Of a stretch of 64,000 nucleotides of DNA, positions 11,387-22,349 are shown piece after piece; position 1 is the first letter of the stretch, and every line of letters starts with the position of its first letter. The notes under the pieces were generated by a model, which was not told where the DNA came from, ran no database searches, and saw only the letters and a list, made by a program, of their open reading frames with translations. The translations under genes and the position numbers were made by a program. The DNA comes from Rhexocercosporidium sp. MPI-PUGE-AT-0058 (lineage: Eukaryota; Ascomycota; Leotiomycetes; Helotiales): positions 4,216,001 to 4,280,000 of the forward strand of contig JAGTJL010000001.1 in the NCBI GenBank assembly GCA_020746875.1, read 5' to 3'.

Positions 11387-12622
11387 ATGGCCCGGAAACT
11401 TATTAAGTCGTAAAATAAGCAAATCTATAATATAATAATTTGTAAGCAACGTCTTTATATAATTATTAAAGCTGCGTCCTACAGTAAACGTAGAGTCTAT
11501 AGGATTAAAGAAAAGCTACGACGTTTCGGCACAACCTCTCTAACAACTCGGGCTAGACGACCCCGAAGTATACCGCCGGAGATACTCGATTCGCTTTACG
11601 AGCACTTACTTAATCACCCTAAGCTTTATTATCACGAGATGGTTGACTTCTTGCGGGAACGTTTTTAATTCCATGTAATAGTGTCTAGCGTGAGGAGAGC
11701 ATTAATTTCCCGCGGTTAGTCGAAGAAAAAGATCGGCCGCATAGTAAAGGCTCGTAACCTAGATCTTCGAGACTTATACTCCTATAATACATCGCATATC
11801 CGCTCATGGCAATACGTGTTCGTAGATAAATCTAGGTGCGACAAACGCAGCGGATAGAGACGAACAGGATAGGCCCTATTAAGCGTAACTCCTATTTAAA
11901 TATTTTAGTTTTAGTGTGAGTAGCGATATCAAATACTTCCAGCTTATACATAAGATAGTATTCTGTTCGTTCGTGTCTTCCAGGGATCTATAGATAGTAC
12001 AGTGTTCGAAGATTTTATTGAGAAGCTGCTTCCTTTAATAAGTAAATGGCCCGAAGAGCGATCTGTTATTATCATGGATAACGCTTCCTTTTACTATATA
12101 CCACAGATTAAGCAAATGTGCCATGACGCTAGTGTGAAACTTATATACTTGCCCTCCTTATTCGCTTAATTTAAATTCAATTAAGGAATTCTTTGCAGAG
12201 CTAAAAGTGTAGCGACACTAGCCAAGAGAGCGGTGTAAGAGGTATATGGTAGTACTTTAGCTGAGGCTATCGAGAGCTAATAGGTCTAATACGAAGGAAA
12301 CAAGAAGATGAAGAAGGAAAGAGGGAGTGGAGGGAGTGTGAGTTCATATATATAGGCTCCTCCGAAACCCCTCCGGTACTGGTCCGACTCGGCATGACTT
12401 GGTTACCTCTGAACCCCTGGATTCCCTGACTCGCTGAGAAGCTCCTAAGTGCACCTATCGTCACAAAAAGCTTTCATCAAACTGAATTGGCATTTCTTCG
12501 AAGAAGATCCAAAACAAGGCTTTAATAATTTCCTAGAATAGAGTCTGAACGTGGTCGGAGGCAAGAAGGACAGTGCAAGAGGGCATTTCAGGCACGCAGG
12601 GATCAGAATTGAAGAGAAATAA
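11387..12622 (+). pseudogene. DDE (Tc1/mariner-like) transposase, broken by stops and a solo LTR
   Basis: Plus-strand pieces read in order as a DDE-superfamily endonuclease: start MARKLIKS (11387), a helix-turn-helix ending VYRIKEKLRRFGTTS (about 11490-11540), a WSKKK-IGR-VKARN-DLRD-like linker (about 11720-11770), FVDKS-CDKRSG-RRTG (first catalytic Asp region, about 11820-11860), FQGSIDSTVFEDFIEKLLP (about 11980-12035), IIMDNASFYY (second Asp, about 12070-12095), and an FFAELK segment (about 12190-12205). The frame then resumes after the inserted LTR at KAFIKLNWHFFEEDPKQGF (12466 onward) and ends near RHAGIRIEEK with a stop at 12620-12622. Several internal stops look like RIP. I could not identify convincing terminal inverted repeats. 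Confidence 0.82.
12208..12465 (+). repeat. Solo LTR (258 bp) inside the transposase
   Basis: The sequence begins TGTAGCGACAC, ends CCTATCGTCACA, and is flanked by the perfect 5-bp duplication AAAAG (12203-12207 and 12466-12470). Removing it and one AAAAG copy rejoins the transposase reading frame. The right-hand part recurs at 30027-30249. There is no internal region beside it, so it is what remains after LTR-LTR recombination. Confidence 0.88.
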
Positions 12623-12752
12623 TTCAAGGGGCAAATTATGTTCCGGTTTGCTTGCATCCTAAAAGAGGAGTCTACAAGCAATGCATACTACATTATGTCA
12701 AGTCTACGGTAGATACTACCAATTTTGTATGCCAATTACAAACGGTATTCCA

Positions 12753-14591
12753 CTAGTATATTAGAATTTCTTCTTTGGGAGAGGCACCACTGACAATTTT
12801 CGAGATAATGTCTCTGCATGGAAAGATATCGTGGGGAGAATCCTCCTGAAAAGCAGTTGCTACGCTTATCAATAAATACCCATCCCCACTTCGACGCATA
12901 ATGAGAGGTCTCTGAGACCCACAGACGACCCAAAGTTCATCCAGAGCCCGGACATGAGATGTACACAAAATTGTGTATCCTTTAGCAGTGTAAAATGCAC
13001 CTAAATGATCGTCTGTGGGAAGTTTCCTGGCTATTTTGGTTTCCAATATGTCGACAAACCCCCCCCAAGCTTTTAGGATGATGCGGTGGCTAACGGACGA
13101 AAGATACTCAAAGGATGCATGAGCCTTCGTCCAGTCTGAGGGATGATTGATATTCCGAAATTCCGGGTTTTTCAAAACCAGTCGGACCTCTGGTTCTTCT
13201 TTGCAAGTCCAGTCTGGTACCCATGAAGGTAACGAACCTGCGAGAACCCCTTTGTCGGAGGCATGAGTAAGAATCTCCAAGCTGTCGTCAAATTGGATGA
13301 TTTTCTTCGCCGTCTCGATGAGTATATCACTGATGGATTTCTCAGGGGAGTAGTCTGGGACAATTCCATAGCCTGAGTAAGCTAACCCAAGAACGGCATA
13401 CACCGTGTCTCTAACATCCGAAGTTATGCAATGCCGAGAATGCGAGAGTAACGACACAAGGGAAGTTGGCCCAGACCAGCGAAGTTTACTTTCGACCATC
13501 AAAGCTACCATACCTTCAGCCCTCTCAGCTCGTTTCTCTCGTTCACTAATGCGAGAAAGTCGACGATATTCAAGTCCATTTGCGGAAAATCCTTGGTTCT
13601 TGTCTAGAAAGAGGTCGCCACGAGTTGCGAAATGCCTTGAAACGGAGAGATAGGAGTCAAGGATCGGCGATAGGTCGTTCCAGGAGATAGAATTACGGCC
13701 ATACAGGAAATGAGCATGAGTTGCGCTCAGAAATTCTTGGTAGACCCAGCCTCTCATCCACCAAGGACTTTCAAAAATATCATATACCGCAAGCCAGCCA
13801 CGCATGAAGCTTTCATTCGTAGTGTTTTCCCACAAGTATGCATTAAGTCTATGCCAGTGAAAATATTCAAAAGGAACGTTCACAGGTAATCGGAAAGACT
13901 CCTCTCCTCGATATTTTGTATCCAGATCGTTGTCTCGTCGAGGGACGCATTGGTTCAGGCTTTGTAACCATTGGATGCCTCGGCCACTGGCTTTATTTGT
14001 TGATAGGCATATAAGAACTTCCTCTGCACTCGAATATATGTCTCGCATGAGCCCAACTTGTTGAGATCTTTCGGGAATGTTTTGCTGGTCGATGCAGATC
14101 TGATCGACCCAGAGGAGGAATTCCTTCGATCCATAGAGCTTCTTCCAGAAATGGCGCGCCTCTGCCAGAGCGTGTGCCAAATTTGCAAATGCTCTAAACT
14201 TGATTCCATTGACAGTGATCAACTGAGTTTTGTTTGGGACGCCGGCGCAGTATGACAGTGCAGAGTATGTTCTGTGTATGGTCTGGAGGGGCTTCTTGCA
14301 GAGCAATTCGCATTCAACCAAGCCGGCGCCATGATCCGGCAGAACCCTAAGAAGACGAACCTCGCGCTTAGATGAATCTAATTTGTCGTAAACATGAGCG
14401 TCGTAGAATTCATCGTTACGAGGAGTGCCATAGACGTCATGTCCAGGCTGCTCTCCAGGATGCGAACGTTTTAAGCTTGTGCGCATTTGGGCGGCAGCCT
14501 TGGACATCGAATGTCGATCCAAGCGTAAAGTATAAATCAAAGGTGGTAGGATACGCGGGTAGCTCGTCCTAAATGCCTTTAAGGATTCCAC
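12753..14591 (-). CDS. HET-domain protein (heterokaryon incompatibility family)
   Basis: A single uninterrupted frame of 612 residues. The HET domain spans about residues 108-290: YSALSYCAG (109-117), LLWVDQICIDQQNIPERSQQ (159-178), MRDIYSSAEEVLICL (182-196) and WWMRGWVYQEF (277-287). These match the three conserved blocks of the family, except that the usual ALSYxWG tryptophan is replaced here (SYCAG). The usual C-terminal part follows: DVRDTVYAVLGLA then VPDYS, and LPSWVPDWT. Members trigger or modulate allorecognition cell death when incompatible strains fuse, or act as NLR effectors; the partner of this one is unknown. M29 (MSKAAAQM) is an alternative start. The gene is intact and of normal composition although degraded transposons lie on both sides, its stop only 130 bases from a transposase remnant. 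Confidence 0.9.
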   Translation of the reverse strand: MESLKAFRTSYPRILPPLIYTLRLDRHSMSKAAAQMRTSLKRSHPGEQPGHDVYGTPRNDEFYDAHVYDKLDSSKREVRLLRVLPDHGAGLVECELLCKKPLQTIHRTYSALSYCAGVPNKTQLITVNGIKFRAFANLAHALAEARHFWKKLYGSKEFLLWVDQICIDQQNIPERSQQVGLMRDIYSSAEEVLICLSTNKASGRGIQWLQSLNQCVPRRDNDLDTKYRGEESFRLPVNVPFEYFHWHRLNAYLWENTTNESFMRGWLAVYDIFESPWWMRGWVYQEFLSATHAHFLYGRNSISWNDLSPILDSYLSVSRHFATRGDLFLDKNQGFSANGLEYRRLSRISEREKRAERAEGMVALMVESKLRWSGPTSLVSLLSHSRHCITSDVRDTVYAVLGLAYSGYGIVPDYSPEKSISDILIETAKKIIQFDDSLEILTHASDKGVLAGSLPSWVPDWTCKEEPEVRLVLKNPEFRNINHPSDWTKAHASFEYLSSVSHRIILKAWGGFVDILETKIARKLPTDDHLGAFYTAKGYTILCTSHVRALDELWVVCGSQRPLIMRRSGDGYLLISVATAFQEDSPHDIFPCRDIISKIVSGASPKEEILIY

Positions 14592-15154
14592 TGTGAAATC
14601 AGGAGTGTTGTGGATTTGTCGCAGGTCATGAGATATATCTTCTCTAGGCAGCCAGGCCAGGCTCGGCTCAATGTTTGGGTAACAGATGATTACGTAAGAG
14701 GTGCGGGGTCAAACAAGACGGAAGTCTGTCACGCAAAAGTACTGTATATTACTTTAATCTTCACAATTCCTTAGACCTAACCCGCTTGACACTCTTAAAC
14801 CAGTAGTCTATATTACCAATAACATGCTCTGCAGGCCCTCTTTTAACGCCATTGTCGGTCAGAAATTTAAAGTCACGATCCCGACTGATTAACCCTCAGG
14901 TCATGCCCTTCCTAATCATTAAGTCGCAAGCCTATTAAATTTACCTTTAAACTAAGCTTTTTAACTCGTAATTGCTGCTAAGTACAGTATTCCTCGACCT
15001 GTTCATCTAGGTAGCCAGGTATGTCAAAACGTTAAATGGGCTTAAAGGCTAAAGCCACCTCTAGAGCTAAACTCCTACTTACTGGCGGTGGCAGCATAGT
15101 AATAGTAATAGGGATAGAAGGAAGGCTGCCTATAAATATTCTAACATTTCTTAA
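14592..15154 (-). pseudogene. Downstream half of an older reading frame split by a gypsy element
   Basis: The first part (14592 to about 14750) is the promoter side of the HET gene. From 15154 down to about 14760 the minus strand keeps a degraded frame with segments such as LALEVALAFKP, RFDIPGYLDEQVEEYC and, after a frame change, DYWFKSVKRV. It continues, in the same phase, the minus-strand frame of 22081-22260 once the gypsy element and one CTTAA copy are removed. I do not recognise the product; it looks like part of a repeated fungal family. Confidence 0.5.
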
Positions 15155-15635
15155 TGTCACGGTCCGTATATTTACTCGGTGTAAATACGGGGGATTATGT
15201 TAATCTTAATAATCGAGAAGTAAGTATATCACGTATAGTAGAATAAATAATAACTAATATGGTTAAAATATTATTTTTAGTTGAGCACGAAGCTCTTATT
15301 TAATAGCAAACGTGCTAGTCTTTTATAAAACTTTCGTTCTCTTTAGGACTACTAAGACCGCTAAACTTTTAGCGGTTTATCGGTCCTAGCGGTCGTTACG
15401 TAAGGAGGTCGCGTAATTTAAGGGCTTATTTGCTTTCTAATCGTTTATTAATAATAATATTTATATAATATATAACTTATAAAATCTTAAGTATTAAAGT
15501 CTTTTAAAAGAATACTTTTAAGAATAATATTCTTTTAATATACTCCTTTTAAAACTCTTACCTTTTTAAGCTTATAATTTTGAGTATTACGCTATCCTAG
15601 GGTTTAATATCACGAAACGCGAGGCGTTCGTAATA
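15155..15635 (-). repeat. LTR (3' end of the minus-strand gypsy element)
   Basis: 481 bp, paired with 21600-22080. It is preceded by CTTAA. The right-hand part is strongly RIP-altered compared with the other copy. Confidence 0.9.
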
Positions 15636-18600
15636 CTATCCCTTTCTTAACTTAACGTAATTCTTACGCTTAAATAACTTAAGGAAATATTATATATATC
15701 TTACGGCTATCTTTCTTTTTTATTATAACTAAACAAGTATATATTAAAGAAAAAAATACGGCACTTTTTAAAAGAAAAAGAAAATAATTTGCCTTATCTT
15801 ATAGAATCGAAAAGAACGGTTTCGAGACGATGCTTTATACGTTTTATATTCGAAATAACAAGACGTATATAATATCCTCCGAGTCGAGTCGTTGCTCGGA
15901 ATATATTAAAATTAGCAAAAAATATAATATTAAAATGCCCTCGATCGGAAGTTAAGATGCTCTCGAAAAAGCAAAAGATAAATTAAAAGTAAAAGAGCGT
16001 CTAGCGCGCGAGGCAGAGAAAGCCGCGCGTAATAAGTTCTTGCGAGCTTAAGAAAAGATGACCGCGGTCTTATAAAAAGCTATAAGCCGCTTTAATCGCT
16101 TAGCTCGTTAATAGAAGTTCTTGAAAAAGCGAAAAGCAAAGATACTTCGTTACGGCTTTAAGAATATAAACGAATTAAAAAAAGTAAAAGCGCAAGAGAC
16201 TGCGGAGAAAAATAAATAAGAGGCCTCCGCTACTCGCCCGTTTACCCCGCTATCCGCCGTCGACTTCGCCGAATTCTTTTTAATTAAGTAAGTCTTACTT
16301 AATTTCGTGGATTTGGCTTTTTAAGTAGATTTGGGTTTCGTAAATAAAACTTTCGGAATTACTTAAAATAATAAAAATTAAATTTAAGTTCTTAAGTATT
16401 TTCGGATTATAAATACTTTTTCTATTTAATTAAGTATTTAATAACGTTACGAAAATACTAATAATTTAAAATAGTTTCGATATTATATTCGACGTTCGGG
16501 TCCACCGGTTATACTTTTATAATAAAAGCTAATAATGCCCTTAGCGGTGCTAGTTCGAGGAGAAATATATAAAATACTAAGTAGATATTTATAGTTTTTA
16601 AAAGTATTAATTAATAATTAATTAATCCTTTGATTTTTATAATTTTAAATAATTTTAGCTTTTTATAATTTAATTTATTACTTAGTCGCTTAATCGCGAT
16701 ATTCTTTTTGAGTAAATAAACCTTATCTCCTTCTTTTAGCGTTAATTTTATGCTACGCTTTTTATTATAATAAATAATTAATCTTTATATAATAAATAGA
16801 ATATCTATTAATAATTCGTTATATAATTGCTTGAGCTTATCTTATTATAATATAGCTTCATGCGCGGTCTCTTGACTCGTAATCGGTATATTATATGCCG
16901 TCGGATTATACTTATAATTCGCATAAAATAATAATACTTTGATAATCTCTTGATCCGCGCTGTTATATATAAATTAAGCGGTTAAAAGTAATTAAACTCA
17001 GTTATCCTGCTTATAATTTATATAATATCGAAGATAAGTCTTTATTATTTAATTAATTTATTCTATTTAGCCGTCGGTCTAAAAATAAAATACCGTTAAT
17101 ATTTTCTATTTTATTCTTAAAAATAATATTAATATTTTTTAAAACTTTAAAGTAAAAAGCTTATTTTTATTTAAGATAACTTCGTTTAATATTCCGTAAT
17201 TCGCGAAAATTATTCAGAGGAATACCTGCGCTATTATTAGCGCGTCCTAAATGCCTAATATTAATATTATATACGCGTATTTTATTATTTTATTCGTTAT
17301 TATGTAAATAAAATCGTAAATAATTCTAGTAATCAAATCTTTTAAGGGTAATAATTCGATTACGAAATCTAAGGCGATCGACTTCCATAAGCGTAGCGGT
17401 ATCGTCGGTGACTTTATAAGCTTATACGGCGCATAACGGTTTGCCTTGTTTCGTATATATATATCACAAAATAAGACCACGTCCTTAATTACCTTCCTTA
17501 TTCTTAAGAAGTAATATTCCCTGAAGAGCTTTAATAATATCTTAGCTATCCCTTAATACTTATAAGCTAATAGCTCATATTATTTTTTAACGAAATCTAC
17601 TTTATTCTTAATTAAAATATAAACTCGTTTTTAATATAAAAGAGCTCCGGCGGCGGTAAAAGAAAATCCTTCGCTTAATTGCTTTTTTTATTCGGTTATT
17701 ATAAGATTATTAATATAACTTTTCCAGATTTTCTTAAGGACTTAGCTTATTATTACTAGTTATTTATAATTAATTATTAGCGAATCGCCGTCTTCCTTAA
17801 ATACGGTATATAACTCGTATATTTTATTTACGAGATATTCTGGTTTCTTATTAAAGGCGTCGGCTTTAGCGTTTTCTATTCCTTTAATATATAAAAATCA
17901 AAGCTTAATTATAAAAAGTATTTTATATTATCGAACCTATTATCGGTTTAATTCTTTAATAATCGTAAAATAAATAAGATTTTTATAATCCGTTAAAATC
18001 TATACCTCGTAAAGCGATCCCTCGAGATAGACTTTTTATTCGCGTATTACGTTTATAACTTTTAATAATTTTTTATTATAAATATTATAATTGAGTTTTA
18101 TTAATAAGAGTTTCCGCGAATAATATATAATTAGTTGCTATTTGCCGTCCTCGCCTAATTAATTTAACACGGCCTTAATAATATAATCGAAAGCGTTTAT
18201 TTTTATCGTGATTTCTTTATTTAAATCGAAGGATATAAGGATTAATTCTTTAATAAAAGCTTCTTTAAGGTCTCGGAAGGCTGTCTTTACCTTATTGTTC
18301 TAGTCGAAGTCTTTATTCTTATATATTAATTCCGTAAATAATACGGCGATCTTCGAATAATTTCGAACGAATCGTCGGTAAAAATTAATAAATCCTAAGA
18401 AGAATTATACTTCCTTAATATTTATAAGCTTAGTTTACTCGACGATTATCTTAATCTTTTAAAGATTTATAACTAATTTTATAATAATAATTATATAACT
18501 TAAGAAAGTGACTTCTTTCTTATAAAAATAACACTTCTCGAGTTTTAAGAATATTAAAGAAGCCTCAAGCTTTCTTAATACCGTTATAACGTCTTTTACG

Positions 18601-21599
18601 TATTATTCTTTTATTTTAAAATAAATTAAAATATTATTTAAATAATATATACATATTACGTCTAAGTATTACTACAAAATATTATTAATTAAACGCTAGA
18701 ATATAATAAGCGCGTTAATTAATCCGAAAAGTATAACCGTATACTTATAATAACCGAAACGTATGCGAAATGCTGTTTTTTCTTCTTCTTCCTTAGCTAT
18801 CTTTACGAAGTTATACGCGCCTCGTAAGTCGAACTGAATGAAGATCTTAGCGCCGCTAAGCTTGTCGCGTAGCTCTTTAATTAAGGGTAATACGTAATAA
18901 TCCTTTTTTATAATATCGTTTAATCGACGGTAGTCAATATATATTCTCTATTTATTATCTTTCTTTATTGCGAAGAGAACGTTACTTCTTTAAAAGGATT
19001 TAAACTCTCGGATAAACTCTTTCGCTAAGTTTTTATTAATATATTTCTTAATTATTATTAAATTTATAACTAAATATTCTTATAATAATTAGAATATTAA
19101 CTTCGTGCTTTTAGCTAACTCGATCTAATAATTGTAATTCTGGTATTTAAATAAAGCGCTATTATTTAATTCTTCTTTAAATAATGCCTTAAAGCGTTTA
19201 TATTTTGACGGTATATTGTCTGTCGCGGGAGTAATTACTTTATCTTTTAGCTCTTCTTTAGAAGTTGCGCTTAGCTCTTTTAAGCTTTTTATTGATTTCT
19301 TATCTTAAAAACAGCTTTTATAATTACTGAATTTTAATTTTTGCGTTTTTTAATCGATCTTCGGGTTATAGAACTGCATTTACGGTAAGCTTAAGATAAT
19401 ATCGTACTTCTTAATCCGGGTTATATCGAACTGGATATATTCGGAATGCCCGCCGATTCTTATATATAATATTTTTATTTATACGTTAATTAAGCTGTTC
19501 GCGGCAAGTCCTCCATCGGCGAGTACTAATTAATACCCGTCCTTTTTAATTTCGGTAAATAAGAGATATTAAATCGTAATAATAAGAGATATAAAATTCC
19601 CTTACGCTCCGGAATCTATTATAGCCCGTAATTTCACTCTTCGAATGTCGACGTCGAGAATTAAGTAATTGCCTTCCCTTATAACTGTGAGTATACGCCC
19701 GTCTATTCCTTTAACGTAGACTTCTTCGATTAATATATTTTCCTATTACCGGTTCTCCGGATCCTCGTATAAGATGCGATATAATTAATTCGTACTTAAG
19801 AATACGAAAGATTTAAAGGGCTTTTTATAATAAATCTTTAAGTTATCCCGTGAATTAATTTATATTCGGTTCCGTAATATTTTTATAATAACTTCTTATA
19901 CGTTTCTTACGTTTATTCGTATCGCCGTTTATTAAAACGGTATCTTGTCGATTAAGATTTATTAAACGTAAGTCCGAAAAATATTATTCTTAACGTCCGC
20001 TATCCTTTAAGTAATACGTAAGTTGCTCTAAAAGATTACTTTATGCTCCTTGCCTTATTACGGCCTTCCGCGTAAGACGACCCTTAGCTCAATATAAATA
20101 ATTCTTATATCGACGTTTATTTAGTATTTAGTATTAAGAGCTTCTCGAGTGAAGTATTCTTCCCGTTAAGTAATTCGCTAAACCTCACGCTCTTAAAGTC
20201 CGGATAATACTGGACCTGGCGGCATAGCGTTGCCCTAGTACTACGAGTCTTTGCTTCTCTCGATACTAGTTATATTTTCTAAGCTCTACGCTTTACGTAT
20301 AGTTTCGAATACTTATTATTAAACGTAATACTCGTCTTATTAAATCCAGCCGCTGGATTCGGGTCTTATTATATATTAACGGATATAATTATTATTCGTT
20401 TTACTCTATTTGCTATTTCTTTTACCGCTATTACCCTCGATTTGGCTGTCGATATAATTAACGTTAAGCTCGTTTATTATTATATAATAATAAGTAGCGC
20501 TGAATTAAACCTCCTTTAATAAAAGAAGAAAGAATATACCGATAATATCGTACGCCTTTCGTCTTATAAAATTGAATTGTTTTCTCTTAATGCCTTTCTT
20601 ACGGTACGAGCTCGTTATATACTCCGGAAGGCTATACTCGTAATATAGCTTCTTTTCGCGCCGCTCGTTCATAACTTCCTTCGATAGCCCTTCTTATTGT
20701 GCTTTACCTTTTCCTTTCTTATAAGTAACGTCGTATTCTATAAGATTTAATTATCGGTTATTCTTAAAATTGCCTTATTGTCGGCGTCCCTTATTTTATC
20801 GGTAATTAAACTACTTCTAACTCCTTTTTACGTACGTTTGCTATTCGCGCTTGAACTCGTGCAAGCGATTGTCAATTTAAACGGTTTGTTCGATGAAAGT
20901 AAGAATATCTCTTACTTAAGGATCGATCCGGGTAAATTCCAGTCGGATATAATCCTTAAGCTCTTATTAATAATAGCTAATAAGCGATTAAGAGTTCCAG
21001 CCGGTTTTATTAGCGTGCTTTTAGAATTCCGTAGTATAAGCTATTATATTATTAACTTATTTTAAGCCGTATAAATAGATTTCCGTTATCTTAATCTTAT
21101 TAATATCACTAAATATTCGTCGAATTTCTTTTTTAAATCTTCTTTAAGTCTTAAATATAATTTATATAACGAGTATAATTTCGTAAGTAGCTTTATATTC
21201 GAAGTAATCTTTAAGGAACAGCTTAATCTATCGTATAATTTCGCCTCTAAGGTACGATACCGTTTAAAAGGCGTAGCTTTCGTTAATAAAGAACTTATTA
21301 TTATTAAAATATTAATAAAGTTTTACTTAAAGAATAAAAGTCTTTAAATCTTTTCGGTTTCTTTAAAAAGTATTAAGAAGCTTGATTTTTAAAATTTCCT
21401 TAAGTTCGTACGTTAAGTTATTTTAAATATCAGGCATTTCTTTATCCTCGCTTTCCTTATAATTCTTCTCCTTAAGAATAAGTGCGAATAATAAAAGGAT
21501 GCTAATAGCACTGCTTTAAGGGCTAAGTACTTAGCCTTTAATTAAAAAGATTAATATAATATACGTAAGTCGGTACTTTTGACGAGAAAGTACTTAAAG

Positions 21600-22080
21600 T
21601 ATTACGGTCTGTATATTTACTCGGTATAAATACGGAGGGTTATATTAATCTTAATAATCGAGAAGTAAATATATTACGTATAATAGAATAAATAATAATT
21701 AATATAATTAAAATATTATTTTCAGTTAAGTACGAAGCTCTTATTTAATAGCAGACGTGCTAGTCTTTTATAAAACTTTCGTTCTTTTTAAGACCGCTAA
21801 AACCGCTAAACTTTTAACGGTCCATCGGTTTTAGCGGTCGTTACGTAAAGGAATCGCGTAATCCAGGAGCTTATCTGCCTTTTAATCGTTTACCGATAAT
21901 AATATTTATATAATATATAACTTATAAAATCCTAAATATTAAAGTCTCTTAAAAGGATATTTCCAGAAGCGATATTCTCTTAATATATTCCTCTTAAAAC
22001 TCTTACTTTCCTGAGCTTATAATCCTAAGTATTACGCTGTCCCGGGGTCCAGTATCACGGGACGCGGGGCGTTCGTAACA
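21600..22080 (-). repeat. LTR (5' end of the minus-strand gypsy element)
   Basis: 481 bp, paired with 15155-15635. Its outer 60 bases keep GC-rich sequence (cccggggtccag, gggacgcggggc) that is mutated in the other copy, so RIP acted unevenly on the two LTRs. Confidence 0.9.
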
Positions 22081-22260
22081 CTTAATGCCTTTTAGTGCCT
22101 CTCGCGGGCCTGCCGATACTCTGCATGTAATTACTTACGAATATCTTTAAATACGTTATTATATATAGCTAGTGTATTGCCATCTTCTATAAACTCAATA
22201 AGGCTAGTCATTATATCCGTGTAAAGTTTATAATACTTCTTGTTAATGGGATCACACTAA
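22081..22260 (-). pseudogene. Upstream half of the split older reading frame
   Basis: The minus strand reads KKYYKLYTDIM, LIEFIEDGNTLAIYNNVFKD and AEYRQARER with a few RIP-type stops. It then meets the CTTAA target site of the gypsy element. The frame continues at 15149 in the same phase. Product not recognised. Confidence 0.45.
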
Positions 22261-22349
22261 TAATATAGCCCTTTGTGTCAGGAGTGGAATCTAATATAAG
22301 GAGGGTCGGGGGTTCTACGGAAGGTTTGCAGGCTTGGCACAGATCACGT

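Larger units (their letters stand above)
15155..22080 (-). mobile_element. Complete Ty3/gypsy LTR retrotransposon, RIP-degraded
   Basis: LTRs of 481 bp each lie at 15155-15635 and 21600-22080. They begin TGTCACGGTCCG (or its RIP-altered form) and end CGTTCGTAA(C)A. The 5-bp duplication CTTAA flanks the element exactly (15150-15154 and 22081-22085). The coding direction is minus. Integrase zinc-binding and core remnants appear at 17480-17247 (C-x2-NKA-R-APY, LKSP-IPLR-WKSIALDF), and reverse transcriptase at about 18890-18770 (RDKLSGAKIF-FDLRGAYNF-KTAFRIRFG). RNase H and protease/gag lie to the expected sides. Order RT then integrase along the minus strand is that of Ty3/gypsy. Every frame is broken by C-to-T and G-to-A stops, so it is dead. 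Confidence 0.9.

Noticed and set aside
20778..21065. 95-residue plus frame inside the gypsy element
   Set aside because: Antisense to the minus-strand gag/pol region; open by chance.
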